Part shown: positions 27,187 to 35,476 of the stretch, piece after piece
Position numbering within the stretch: the first letter of the stretch is position 1
Layout of the letters: each line of letters begins with the position of its first letter
Assembly: GCA_964388455.1 (NCBI GenBank)
Contig: CAYMAN010000010.1
Span: 13,992 to 77,991 of the forward strand
Source of the DNA: JBBRWO01 sp964388455
GTDB lineage: Bacteria; Actinomycetota; Coriobacteriia; Anaerosomatales; JAAXUF01
Length of the DNA stretch: 64,000 bases
Direction of reading: 5' to 3'
Program-made: the position numbers and the translations under genes
Notes under the pieces: model-generated
The model's input: the letters and a program-made list of their open reading frames with translations, nothing else
What the model was told of the DNA's origin: nothing
Databases searched by the model: none

Positions 27187-27886
27187 CGGTGGCCTTCTTC
27201 CTGATTATCGCGGTCGTGAAGTACTCGACCGGCCCGCCGAGAAGGTCTCGCGCGTCGTTGGCGACCCGCTCGCGCTCCATGCCACAACGCTGCACCGCCG
27301 AGACGTGCGCGTGGGCGGATTCGGCAGCTTCTAGCAGCGCGCCAAGGTTCTTCCCGGCCTTCATCGCGACGATGTTGGGCGCGAGCTCCAGAAGCGGCGA
27401 GAGATCGGTCGGAGGCGCATCCGGCCAGATGAGGACGGCATCCCGGCCCTCGGCAAGCGGCTCGCCCAGCAGTGCCGAGCACGCCGAAAACGCCGTGACG
27501 CCCGGCACGGTCTCGACGGCCACATCGGGGTGATCGCGACGCAGCGCGCGCAGGACGTAGCCCCACGTGCTGTAGAGCATCGTGTCACCCAGCGTCACGA
27601 ACCCGGCGTTGCGGCCGGCGCGCACTGTGGCTGCAAGGCGCTCGGCGACACTCGTGGCGGCGGCATCCTTGAGCTCGGCATCCTCCGACATCGGGAAGAC
27701 GGCCTTCACGACCTCGCACTCCGGCCCCAGGTGCACGCTCACGATCCCCAGGGCGACGCTCTCGCCACCCTCCGTCGCCTGCGGAGCGACCAGCAGCGAC
27801 AGTCCGCTGAGCACCGCGACCGCCTTGAGCGTGATCAGCGACGGGTCACCAGGACCCGCAGCGATTCCGTAGACTTTCGCGCTCAT
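27179..27886 (-). CDS. cbiL: cobalt-precorrin-2 C20-methyltransferase CbiL
   Basis: A 235-residue SAM-dependent methylase with GIAAGPGDPSLITLKAVAVL at the start, FVTLGDTMLYSTWGYVLRAL, TVPGVTAFSACSALLGEPLA and NIVAMKAGKNLGALLEAA, the CbiL/CobI pattern. The ATG at 27886 overlaps the cbiT stop (ATGA), which fixes the start; the frame remains open further upstream without meaning. Confidence 0.93.
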   Translation of the reverse strand: MSAKVYGIAAGPGDPSLITLKAVAVLSGLSLLVAPQATEGGESVALGIVSVHLGPECEVVKAVFPMSEDAELKDAAATSVAERLAATVRAGRNAGFVTLGDTMLYSTWGYVLRALRRDHPDVAVETVPGVTAFSACSALLGEPLAEGRDAVLIWPDAPPTDLSPLLELAPNIVAMKAGKNLGALLEAAESAHAHVSAVQRCGMERERVANDARDLLGGPVEYFTTAIIRKKATDE

Positions 27887-28497
27887 CGCGCCACCTCCTC
27901 GGAAAGGATGGCCGAGACCACCCACACGGGGTTGTTCGGCACGAAGCGCACATCCCGGCCGATCGGCTCGGCGCGTGAGATGCTGACCTGGACGCACTCG
28001 CGGTTGGTCCACGGCTCATCCGCAAGCGCGGCGAAAGCGGCCGTGATCGATGCTAGGCCGATCGCGTTCACGACCACCCGCCCGCCCGGCGCCAGCAGCC
28101 CCGGCAGCGCCGAGACAATCTCGGCCAGCCGCCCGCCACTGCCGCCGATGAGCACGGCATCGAACGCGCCTTCGAGCTGGGCGAGGACATCGGGCGCCTC
28201 GCCGGCGACGACAGTGACGTTGCCCGGCGCGAGGAGTGCAACGTTCTCACGCAGCAGCGTGAGCGCCTCGCCGTCACGCTCGACGGCAACAACGGTCCCC
28301 GACAGGCATCGAAGGGCCGCATCGACCGTGAGGGCGCCGGTGCCCGCGCCAACGTCGAGCACGCGCGAGTCGCACGCGATGCGCGCCTTGGCCGTCGTGA
28401 CGGCTCGGACCTCCATCTTGCTCATCGGCACGCCCCCCCGAGTGAACGCGTCGTCGGGGATACCGGGTGCGAGCAGGTGTTTCATCTCACTCCTCAT
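27883..28497 (-). CDS. cbiT: cobalt-precorrin-6B C15-methyltransferase (decarboxylating) CbiT
   Basis: A 204-residue Rossmann methyltransferase with the start LAPGIPDDAFTRGGVPMSK typical of CbiT, SAM motif VLDVGAGTGALTVDAAL, and the later FDAVLIGGSGGRLAEIV. CbiE and CbiT are separate here; CbiE is instead fused to CbiD upstream. The gene starts 10 nt after cobT. Confidence 0.93.
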   Translation of the reverse strand: MRSEMKHLLAPGIPDDAFTRGGVPMSKMEVRAVTTAKARIACDSRVLDVGAGTGALTVDAALRCLSGTVVAVERDGEALTLLRENVALLAPGNVTVVAGEAPDVLAQLEGAFDAVLIGGSGGRLAEIVSALPGLLAPGGRVVVNAIGLASITAAFAALADEPWTNRECVQVSISRAEPIGRDVRFVPNNPVWVVSAILSEEVAR

Positions 28498-28507
28498 CAG
28501 AACGCCT

Positions 28508-29569
28508 CTACTTGTCGCTGACGCCGGCTTCCGCGAACGTCGCCATGTTCGACAGCATCCGACACGACGCGTCGATGACGCTCATCGTGAGCGCCGCGCC
28601 CGTTCCCTCGCCAAGCCGCATATCGAGTTCGAGCACCGGCTGCATTCCCAGCGCCTCAAGCTGCACCGTATGGCCGGGCTCAACCGAGCGGTGCGACGGG
28701 AAGAGGTAGTCGGCCGCGTTCGGGCACATGCGAACCGCAGCGAGCGCCCCGGCTCCTGAGATGAAGCCGTCGCTGATCACGCACGTGCCCTGCTCGGCGG
28801 CTCCGATCACGACGCCCGCGAGCGCCGCGATCTCGAGCCCGCCCACCGCGGCCAGAACGCCGAGTGGGTCGAGGGCATCGGCGCCGTTGACCTCGAGCGC
28901 CCGCTCGACAGCCGAGACCTTGCGCGCCACACCCTCGTCGTCGAGCCCGGTGCCCCGTCCGCACACGCGCGCGACATCCGCGCCGGTGAACGCTGCGGTC
29001 AGTGCCGAAGCCGGAGTCGTGTTGCCGATTCCCATATCACCCGTGCCGATGAGCTGCACGCCGGCGGCGACCGCGTCGCGCGCGGCCTGAACGCCAACCA
29101 TCACCGCTTGCGCCGCCTCTTCGCGCGTCATCGCGGGACCCCTCGCCATGTTTCGCGTACCGGGGGCTACCTTGCGGATCACCACACCGGGCATGTCCGA
29201 GAGGTCGCGGATCACGCCGACGTCGTGCACTATCACGTCAGCACCGACACTCTCGGCGATCTGGTTGATCGCGGCACCCTTGCCCACGAAGTTCGCGACC
29301 ATCTGCCAGGTCACATCCTGCGGGTAGACCGCCACGCCCTCCTCGACGACGCCGTGATCGCCCGCCATCAGCAAGACGGCCTTCTTCGCGACACTGGGCC
29401 GGTCGGTTCCCTGCACGCGACCCACCCGAGCCGCAAGCATCTCCAACCTACCGAGGGAACGCGGCGGCTTCGTGAGGTTGTCCAGGCGCGCCCACGCGGC
29501 CTCCTCGGCCGTTGCGTCGGTGGGAGTGATCGTGGCGATTACGGCGCTCAACTCTGATTCGTAGCTCAT
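28508..29569 (-). CDS. cobT: nicotinate-nucleotide-dimethylbenzimidazole phosphoribosyltransferase CobT
   Basis: A 353-residue enzyme that activates the lower-ligand base as its alpha-riboside phosphate. Motifs: LDNLTKPPRSLGRLEMLAAR near the N-terminus, LMAGDHGVVEEGVAVYPQ, GTGDMGIGNTTPASALTAAF, GRGTGLDDEGV and the catalytic glutamate region LDMRLGEGTGAALTM. It follows the thiC/bzaF-type gene, which may make the base that CobT activates. Confidence 0.95.
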   Translation of the reverse strand: MSYESELSAVIATITPTDATAEEAAWARLDNLTKPPRSLGRLEMLAARVGRVQGTDRPSVAKKAVLLMAGDHGVVEEGVAVYPQDVTWQMVANFVGKGAAINQIAESVGADVIVHDVGVIRDLSDMPGVVIRKVAPGTRNMARGPAMTREEAAQAVMVGVQAARDAVAAGVQLIGTGDMGIGNTTPASALTAAFTGADVARVCGRGTGLDDEGVARKVSAVERALEVNGADALDPLGVLAAVGGLEIAALAGVVIGAAEQGTCVISDGFISGAGALAAVRMCPNAADYLFPSHRSVEPGHTVQLEALGMQPVLELDMRLGEGTGAALTMSVIDASCRMLSNMATFAEAGVSDK

Positions 29570-29599
29570 GTAGTCCTCTCGTGTTCTGCGATGAATGGG

Positions 29600-30907
29600 C
29601 TAGATCTTATCGCCGCGCAAGTCCCCGGCGAACAGCTTCCCCGCACCGCGCGAAGCGCAAAAGTCACCGCACATCGTGCAGGTCGCCTCGTCTTCAGGCG
29701 TGCGGCTCGCGCGGATGGCCCGCGCGTCCTCCGGGTAGAGCGCGAGCTCGAACTGGCGCTCCCAGTCCAAGTCCCGGCGTGCTTTGCTCATCGCCTTGTC
29801 GCGCTCCCGTCCGCGCTCCGGATACTTGTTCATGTCGCCGATATACGCCGCGATCTTGGCAGCCTTCACGCCCATGCGAACGTCATCTTCATTGGGGAGC
29901 GCGAGATGCTCGGCAGGTGTGATATAGCAGATGAGGTCGGCACCGAAGCGCGACGACTGCGCCGCACCGATCGCGGACGTGATGTGATCGAAGCCCGGTG
30001 CGACATCGGTCGTGATCGGGCCGAGCATGTAATACGGCGCGCCTCCGCTCATGCGCTTCTGCAGCTTGATGTTGGCCTCGATCTCGTCGAGCGGCACGTG
30101 GCCCGGTCCCTCGACGAGCATCTGGCAGCCCATCTCTCGACCGATCTCGGCAAGCTCGCAGTTGATGAGAAGCTCCTGGACCATCGCGCGGTCCGACGAA
30201 TCGTGGATCGCCCCGGCGCGCAGCCCGTTGCCCAGGGAGAGCACGACGTCGTACCTCTTCAGGATCGCGACGACCCGGTCGAACTGCTCGTACAGGGGGT
30301 TTTCTCGGCCGTTGGCCATCATCCAGGCGACCATGCTCACGCCGCCCTTGGAGACAAGACCGCCGTAGCGGTAACCCTGCTTCTTCAGGCGCTCGATGGT
30401 GTAGAGGTTGATGCCGCAGTGCACGGCCATGAACGCCATGCCGTCGGCGCACTGCCGCTCGATGAGGTCGAAGAGCATCTCGTCGTCGAGCTTGTTCGGA
30501 TTGCCGTACTTGCGCGAAGCCTCGCAAAACGCCTGGTACAGCGGCACGTTGCCCACTGGGACATCAACCGCCGAGATGACCTCGCGACGCACGCGGTCCA
30601 GGTCGCCGCCCACGGAAAGCTCCATGAGCGTGTCGGCGCCGGACTCGACGGCCGCATGCGCCTTGGCAACCTCGGCGTCGTAGTCGACGATATCCGACGA
30701 GGTGCCGATGGACGCGTTCACCTTGGTGCGCAGCCCCTCTCCGATGCCCACGGCCCTGGGGTTGCGGACGCTGTTGCCGGGGATGACGACGAGGCCAGCG
30801 GCGACGTTGGCGCGAAGCGGCTCGGCGTCGATGCCTTCCTCGGCAGCGATCGCGAGCATCTGCGGGGTGATCGTGCCCTCGCGGGCGAGTTCGATCTGGG
30901 TCTTCAA
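29600..30907 (-). CDS. ThiC-family radical SAM synthase (5-hydroxybenzimidazole synthase BzaF or ThiC)
   Basis: A 435-residue ThiC-superfamily enzyme, with the C-terminal iron-sulfur motif as C-T-M-C-G-D-F-C (CX2CX3C), core stretches VEGPGHVPLDEIEANIKLQK and GPITTDVAPGFDHITSAIGA, and the conserved FMAVHCGINLYTIERLK. ThiC makes the thiamin pyrimidine from aminoimidazole ribotide; the paralogue BzaF makes 5-hydroxybenzimidazole, a cobalamin lower-ligand precursor, from the same substrate. Its place between cbiDE and cobT favours the second role, but sequence alone does not separate them for me. The TTG start at 30907 overlaps the cbiDE stop (TTGA) and has AAAGGA upstream. Confidence 0.85.
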   Translation of the reverse strand: MKTQIELAREGTITPQMLAIAAEEGIDAEPLRANVAAGLVVIPGNSVRNPRAVGIGEGLRTKVNASIGTSSDIVDYDAEVAKAHAAVESGADTLMELSVGGDLDRVRREVISAVDVPVGNVPLYQAFCEASRKYGNPNKLDDEMLFDLIERQCADGMAFMAVHCGINLYTIERLKKQGYRYGGLVSKGGVSMVAWMMANGRENPLYEQFDRVVAILKRYDVVLSLGNGLRAGAIHDSSDRAMVQELLINCELAEIGREMGCQMLVEGPGHVPLDEIEANIKLQKRMSGGAPYYMLGPITTDVAPGFDHITSAIGAAQSSRFGADLICYITPAEHLALPNEDDVRMGVKAAKIAAYIGDMNKYPERGRERDKAMSKARRDLDWERQFELALYPEDARAIRASRTPEDEATCTMCGDFCASRGAGKLFAGDLRGDKI

Positions 30908-32688
30908 GAGCGTTCCTTTCCATCTGTGTGCTCGACGAGAAGCAGTGCGAGTGAGTCGAAGGTTCCCTCGGCGATCTCGCTCGCCGAGCCGGCCGTGATC
31001 CGTTCGTCCGCGTAGCCGAGCCGTTCGCACACCGTAACGCGGAACTGCCCGCGCGCGGCGAGTGCGCATGCGAGCGTCTGCGGGCTCGCGGCGCGGTCGG
31101 CGAGCAGGAGCGTGCGCTCGTTGAGCTCGCACGTTGCCAGTGCTGCTTCCGGGTCACGGCCATGAGCGCTCGCCAGCGCAATCCCGTCCCAGCTTGCGCC
31201 GAGACGCGCCATCGCGAGCTGCGCCGAGGAGATGCCGGGCACGACCGCAAGTTCGACGTCGGGGAGTTCTCGGCGGATCGAGGCAAGTACGCCGAAGAAG
31301 CCGGGGTCGCCGCTGGCGAGCACCACGGTGCGCAAGCCCTCGTCAAGAGCGGCGCCTACCTGAGCCAGAGCCGCGGCCACGTCGCCGCCGATCGGGATCC
31401 GGCGTGCCGTCGCGGGGGCGAACGCGTCGAGGAGCCGGGTGCCACCGGCGATCGCTTCGGCACGCCGGATCTCGCGCCACGAAGCCGGAAGCAGCAGCTC
31501 CTCGGCGCCTGGGCCCACGCCGACGACGGCAAGCCGGCCGTCGGTCGGTGTGCTCGTGCGCGCGGTCGCGCACGCTGGCGCACTTTCGCTTGCGCCCAAG
31601 AGCTCACGTTCGTAGCCGATGAGGACGACCTCGACGGGGATCCCGGCGCGCTGGGTGGCACGATGCGCGGCGCGGCGCGCCACCGCACCCCACACGTGCT
31701 CGAGCCCGACGGCGGCCAGAGGCTCGATCGCGGCCTGCACCGTCGGCAGCTCAAGCAGCCGAGACACCAGCGGCCCTGACGCGCCGTCGGCCGCCGCCAG
31801 TGCAGCGACCGTTTCGAGCCGCGCGTCCCCCGCGCGGCTGTGGGTGTCGAAGATTCCCGCCGCGACCTTCACGAGCTTGCCCACGTGGCCCACCAGAACA
31901 ACGCTTTCGACGCCGGTATGCCCGCAGTAGTCCAGCAGCTCGCCCACGAAGTTCGAACACTGCACGACAGCGTCAGCCGGTGCCTGAAGTTCCTCGACCG
32001 CGAACTCCTCGCCCAGCCCTCCGGGTGTGAGCCACACCGTCTCATGGCCGGCGGCGCGCACGACGTCGACCTGCGGGAGAAGCGAGCGCATCCAGGCCTC
32101 GGAGGACTTGGGCTCCACGCGGCCTGACGTGCCGATCACCGACAGCCCGCCCTCGATGCCGAGACGCGGGTTGAACGTCTTCTCGGCGAGTTCGCGGCCG
32201 CCGGGAATCGCGACGGTCACGAGCGCGCCCGTGTCCGCGCCGAGCACCTCGGCGATCGCGGCGGCGATCATCGCGCGCGGCACCGGGTTGATGGCCGGCT
32301 CGCCGACGGCCAGCTGCAGCCCCTCGCGCGTCAGCGTCCCCACGCCCTCTCCTGCGCGGAAGCGCACGCCGTCGTCGCCACGCTCGACCGTGACCTCGAT
32401 GCGCGAACCGTTCGTGACATCCGGATCATCGCCGGCGTCCTTGATCACGACCGCGCGAGCTACCCCCTCGCCGAGAAGCTCGGTCGAGGCGACCGGCACC
32501 GTGACTCGGGCGCCATCGGGCAGCCCGATCGAGACCTCAGCCGCGTTCGCGCCCGCGAGCATGAGCGCGGCGGCCTTAGCGGCTGCCGCCGCGCAGGTGC
32601 CCGTTGTCAGCCCGGAGCGCAGCGTGGCAGCGGCATCGGAGCCGGCGCCTGCGGCGGGTGGTGCGATTCTGTCGGCGGCTCGCGTCAC
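30904..32688 (-). CDS. cbiDE: CbiD-CbiE fusion: cobalt-precorrin-5B C1-methyltransferase + cobalt-precorrin-7 C5-methyltransferase
   Basis: A 594-residue fusion. Residues about 22-375 are CbiD (LRSGLTTGTCAAAAAKAAAL, PRLGIEGGLSVIGTSGRVEP, VVLVGHVGKLVKVAAGIFDT), the C1-methylase of the anaerobic route. Residues about 388-594 are CbiE, a tetrapyrrole methylase (LAVVGVGPGAEELLLP, VVLASGDPGFFGVLA, VPGISSAQLAMARLG). CbiE is commonly fused to CbiT; fusion to CbiD is less usual. It overlaps both neighbours by 4 nt. Confidence 0.92.
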   Translation of the reverse strand: MTRAADRIAPPAAGAGSDAAATLRSGLTTGTCAAAAAKAAALMLAGANAAEVSIGLPDGARVTVPVASTELLGEGVARAVVIKDAGDDPDVTNGSRIEVTVERGDDGVRFRAGEGVGTLTREGLQLAVGEPAINPVPRAMIAAAIAEVLGADTGALVTVAIPGGRELAEKTFNPRLGIEGGLSVIGTSGRVEPKSSEAWMRSLLPQVDVVRAAGHETVWLTPGGLGEEFAVEELQAPADAVVQCSNFVGELLDYCGHTGVESVVLVGHVGKLVKVAAGIFDTHSRAGDARLETVAALAAADGASGPLVSRLLELPTVQAAIEPLAAVGLEHVWGAVARRAAHRATQRAGIPVEVVLIGYERELLGASESAPACATARTSTPTDGRLAVVGVGPGAEELLLPASWREIRRAEAIAGGTRLLDAFAPATARRIPIGGDVAAALAQVGAALDEGLRTVVLASGDPGFFGVLASIRRELPDVELAVVPGISSAQLAMARLGASWDGIALASAHGRDPEAALATCELNERTLLLADRAASPQTLACALAARGQFRVTVCERLGYADERITAGSASEIAEGTFDSLALLLVEHTDGKERS

Positions 32689-33689
32689 GCGCGCGAGTCC
32701 TTCTCGGCAAGTCTGAGCAGGGCATTTACTGCAGCTGCAGCGAGCGGCGAGCCGCCTCGCGAGCCGCGAACGGTGACGTAGGCAAGCCCGCTCTCCTCGA
32801 GCGCGGCTTTGGACTCGGCGGCGTCGACGAAGCCGACAGGGATGCCGATCACGAGGGAGGGCCGTGCCACGCCCTCATCGGCAAGCGCGATGATCTCGCG
32901 AAGGGCGGACGGCGCATTGCCGACGGCCACGATCGCACCGTCGACCTCGCGAGCCAAACGCCGCATCGCGGTCGCGGCACGCGTGCGACCAGATGCCGCT
33001 GCCTCCGCGGCGATTGCAGGGTCATCGATGAGGCAGCGAGTCGAGCTGCCAAGCGCGCCAAGTCGCGCGGCATCCACGCCGGCCTCGACCATGCGCACGT
33101 CGGTGATGATCCGCGCGCCGCGTCGCAGCGCTTCGACGCCGGCCTCGACGCCGCCCGCCGAGAACGCTACCGCATCGCCCAACGACAGGTCGCCGCTCGC
33201 GTGCACGAGCCGCCTAACAACCACAGCCTCGCCGGCGTCATCCGCTTCGTGCAAAGTCGCCGAGATTATCGCCATGCTCTCGGCCTCGATCTGCGCCGGG
33301 CCACGCTCGCCCCATACCGCCTCGCCGCCTCGGCCGAGCCTGTCGAGCAGAATCTCGATGAGGCGGGGATCGGGGCCGATGGGTGCCCGGGTTTCGACGA
33401 TCAGCTCCGGATATGGGCTGGCTGCTTCAGCGACCTTCTCGGGGATATCGTGCTTGATGTGATTGCCGATGAAGAGGAAGCACGGCAGCACGGTCACCTC
33501 GGTAGCGCCTGCCGCAACGGCCTTCTCGAATGCCTCGGGCAGCGATGGGCCGGCGAGTTCCATGAACGCCGGCACGACGAATCGGCCCGGCAGTCGCGGC
33601 TGCAGCATCTCGACGATACGTAGGAACTGCTGCGTGGCCTCAGGCGAGCGGCTCCCGTGTCCAAGAACGATGACGGCACGATGGGTCAT
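32685..33689 (-). CDS. cbiX-cbiC: CbiX-CbiC fusion: sirohydrochlorin cobaltochelatase + cobalt-precorrin-8 methylmutase
   Basis: A 334-residue fusion. Residues about 1-120 are a short-form CbiX chelatase (VIVLGHGSRSPEATQQF with one metal-site His, PCFLFIGNHIKHDIPE with the other). Residues about 130-334 are CbiC/CobH precorrin-8X methylmutase (QIEAESMAII, catalytic His in VVRRLVHASGDLSLG, VIGIPVGFVDAAESKAAL). It thus carries the cobalt insertion and the last corrin-forming rearrangement in one chain. The ATG at 33689 overlaps the cbiA stop (ATGA), setting the start. Confidence 0.92.
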   Translation of the reverse strand: MTHRAVIVLGHGSRSPEATQQFLRIVEMLQPRLPGRFVVPAFMELAGPSLPEAFEKAVAAGATEVTVLPCFLFIGNHIKHDIPEKVAEAASPYPELIVETRAPIGPDPRLIEILLDRLGRGGEAVWGERGPAQIEAESMAIISATLHEADDAGEAVVVRRLVHASGDLSLGDAVAFSAGGVEAGVEALRRGARIITDVRMVEAGVDAARLGALGSSTRCLIDDPAIAAEAAASGRTRAATAMRRLAREVDGAIVAVGNAPSALREIIALADEGVARPSLVIGIPVGFVDAAESKAALEESGLAYVTVRGSRGGSPLAAAAVNALLRLAEKDSRA

Positions 33690-35089
33690 GCGATTCTCCC
33701 GGATTCGAGTGTGGTGGTCTGCGTGATGCGTTCCGCGGTGTGCTCGCGACAAGCGCGAACGAACGACGCGGCAGCCTCAGGACAGCCCGCGAAGTTCAGG
33801 TGTAGATACGACGCGACGACGTTCCCGGTCGCAAAGCCGCTGGCCTGCCCGCCGGCAAGCCAGGCCGGCGTCTCGCCCGCGATGGGATCACACGTCGAAT
33901 AGTGGAACTCGTGACCGCGCACGATCGACCCCGCCTCGCCGAGAACCCCGCCGTGCGCCAGCGTCGCCTCGACGTAGCCGACACGCTGCAACCGGGGCAG
34001 CATGCGCGCGCGTCCGGGCAACACCCCGGCCATCGCCGACTCGCGCCCATCCGCATCTGCGATCGATTCGAGCAGGTAGAGCATGCCGCCACACTCGGCG
34101 AAGACCGGGACGCCGGCCTCGCAAGCGGCGGCGACGGAGTCGCGCATCAGGTTGTTGTCGGCGAGCTGCTGGGCAAATAGCTCGGGATAGCCGCCGGGTA
34201 GGTAGATGCCGTCGGTGTCGGGCGGAAGCACTGCGTCGGCAAGCGGGCTGAACTCCACGAGCTCGGCGCCCAGCTCACGCAGCGCCTGCGGGTTGTCGGC
34301 GTAGGTGAAGCCGAACGCGTCGTCGCGGGCGATCGCGATTCTCGGCGACGGCCCTGCCTCGCGCAGACGCGACCATGTGGGCTGCGCGGCAGGCAGCGGC
34401 TCGGCCGTGCGCGCCAGCGCCAGCAGCGCGTCCACGTCGCAATGCTCCTCCACCAGCTCGCCGAGACGTGCGATTGCGGCGAGCGCGGCCGAGCGGTACT
34501 CGGTGGCCTGTACCAACCCGAGATGGCGCGACGGGAGCGCGGCCTCCTCGGCGGGCGGGACCCATCCCAGCACGGGCAGACCGGCGCGCTCGAACGCTGC
34601 CGAGACGGCCGAGCGTTCGCGATGCCCGGCGAAGCGGTTGAGGATGACACCGCCGAGGCGGACACTCGGGTCAAACGTCGCGAAGCCGTGTGCGAGCGCG
34701 GCGAGGCTGGCCGCAGCTCGCGACGCGTCGATCACCAGCACGACGGGGGTGGCGAGCAACCGCGCGACATCGGCGGTGCTGCATGCGGCAGCGTCGGTAC
34801 GGTGACCGTCGAACAGACCCATTACGCCTTCGACAACGACCACGTCGGCCTTTTCGGCGGCGGCCGCGAATCCGGCACGCACGCCCGCCTCGCCCATCGT
34901 CCACACGTCGAGGTTACGTGCTTCTCGGCCGCTCGCGTGCGCATGCCAGCCCGTGTCGAGATAGTCGGGGCCGACCTTTGCCGAGGAGACCTGCACGCCC
35001 CGCTTCGCGAGCGCGGCGATCAGGCCGAGTGTCATCGACGTCTTACCTTCGCCGCTCCGAGGTGCGGCGATGATGAGGCGGGCGCTCAC
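33686..35089 (-). CDS. cbiA: cobyrinate a,c-diamide synthase CbiA
   Basis: A 467-residue ATP- and glutamine-dependent amidase acting on the a and c carboxylates of cobyrinate. Motifs: P-loop APRSGEGKTSMTLGLI, KVGPDYLDTGWHAHASGREA, VEGVMGLFDGH, GGVILNRFAGHRE, and the C-terminal amidotransferase with YLPGGYPELFAQQLADN, FAECGGMLYL (nucleophile Cys) and HEFHYS. It is the first gene after the cobalamin riboswitch. Confidence 0.95.
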   Translation of the reverse strand: MSARLIIAAPRSGEGKTSMTLGLIAALAKRGVQVSSAKVGPDYLDTGWHAHASGREARNLDVWTMGEAGVRAGFAAAAEKADVVVVEGVMGLFDGHRTDAAACSTADVARLLATPVVLVIDASRAAASLAALAHGFATFDPSVRLGGVILNRFAGHRERSAVSAAFERAGLPVLGWVPPAEEAALPSRHLGLVQATEYRSAALAAIARLGELVEEHCDVDALLALARTAEPLPAAQPTWSRLREAGPSPRIAIARDDAFGFTYADNPQALRELGAELVEFSPLADAVLPPDTDGIYLPGGYPELFAQQLADNNLMRDSVAAACEAGVPVFAECGGMLYLLESIADADGRESAMAGVLPGRARMLPRLQRVGYVEATLAHGGVLGEAGSIVRGHEFHYSTCDPIAGETPAWLAGGQASGFATGNVVASYLHLNFAGCPEAAASFVRACREHTAERITQTTTLESGRIA

Positions 35090-35269
35090 GCGCTCCTGTC
35101 TGGTAACTGCCTTGTGTTCACGTCGTGCACGGTGTCGCGCGCCTCCGGTCGTGAAATCCCCCAGAGAAACGCGAAAACCCGGCTCACCGGGTCCTCAAGG
35201 AACCGACGAACCGGGCCAAGAAACTCAAGCCAGCGCGGACGGTCCCTGTTTCGAGGGATGGTTTTCCGC

Positions 35270-35440
35270 GTCACACCTGGCAGGTCTCCCGGCTCATCCG
35301 CCTCACACTCGAAGGCGGCATCACGGTGGCGAACCCGCGCCGGAATCTCACCGGCTTCCCTATTCTCTCGACCACATCTGTGGTGCGAGCACCAGGGCAA
35401 CGACACGTATGCTATTGTCCCGAGCATTCTACACACACGT
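35270..35440 (-). promoter_or_regulatory. cobalamin (B12) riboswitch upstream of cbiA
   Basis: On the minus strand the leader contains GGGAAGCCGGTGAGATTCC, GCGCGGGTTCGCCACCGTGA, paired GCCGCC/GGCGG arms and GAGCCGGGAGACCTGCC, which are the conserved blocks of the B12 riboswitch in the right order. It should reduce expression of the eighteen-gene operon when adenosylcobalamin is abundant. The boundaries are approximate; the promoter lies between it and the divergent siroheme-synthase gene at 35477. Confidence 0.93.
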
Positions 35441-35476
35441 CCCCCTCTCGGAAAGCCGCCGATCACAGGAGCTCCC

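Noticed and set aside
34442..35476. A long 5' extension of the cysG-type gene
   Set aside because: It would run through the antisense of cbiA and the riboswitch; the GTG at 35477 has a proper ribosome binding site and the family's normal N-terminus.
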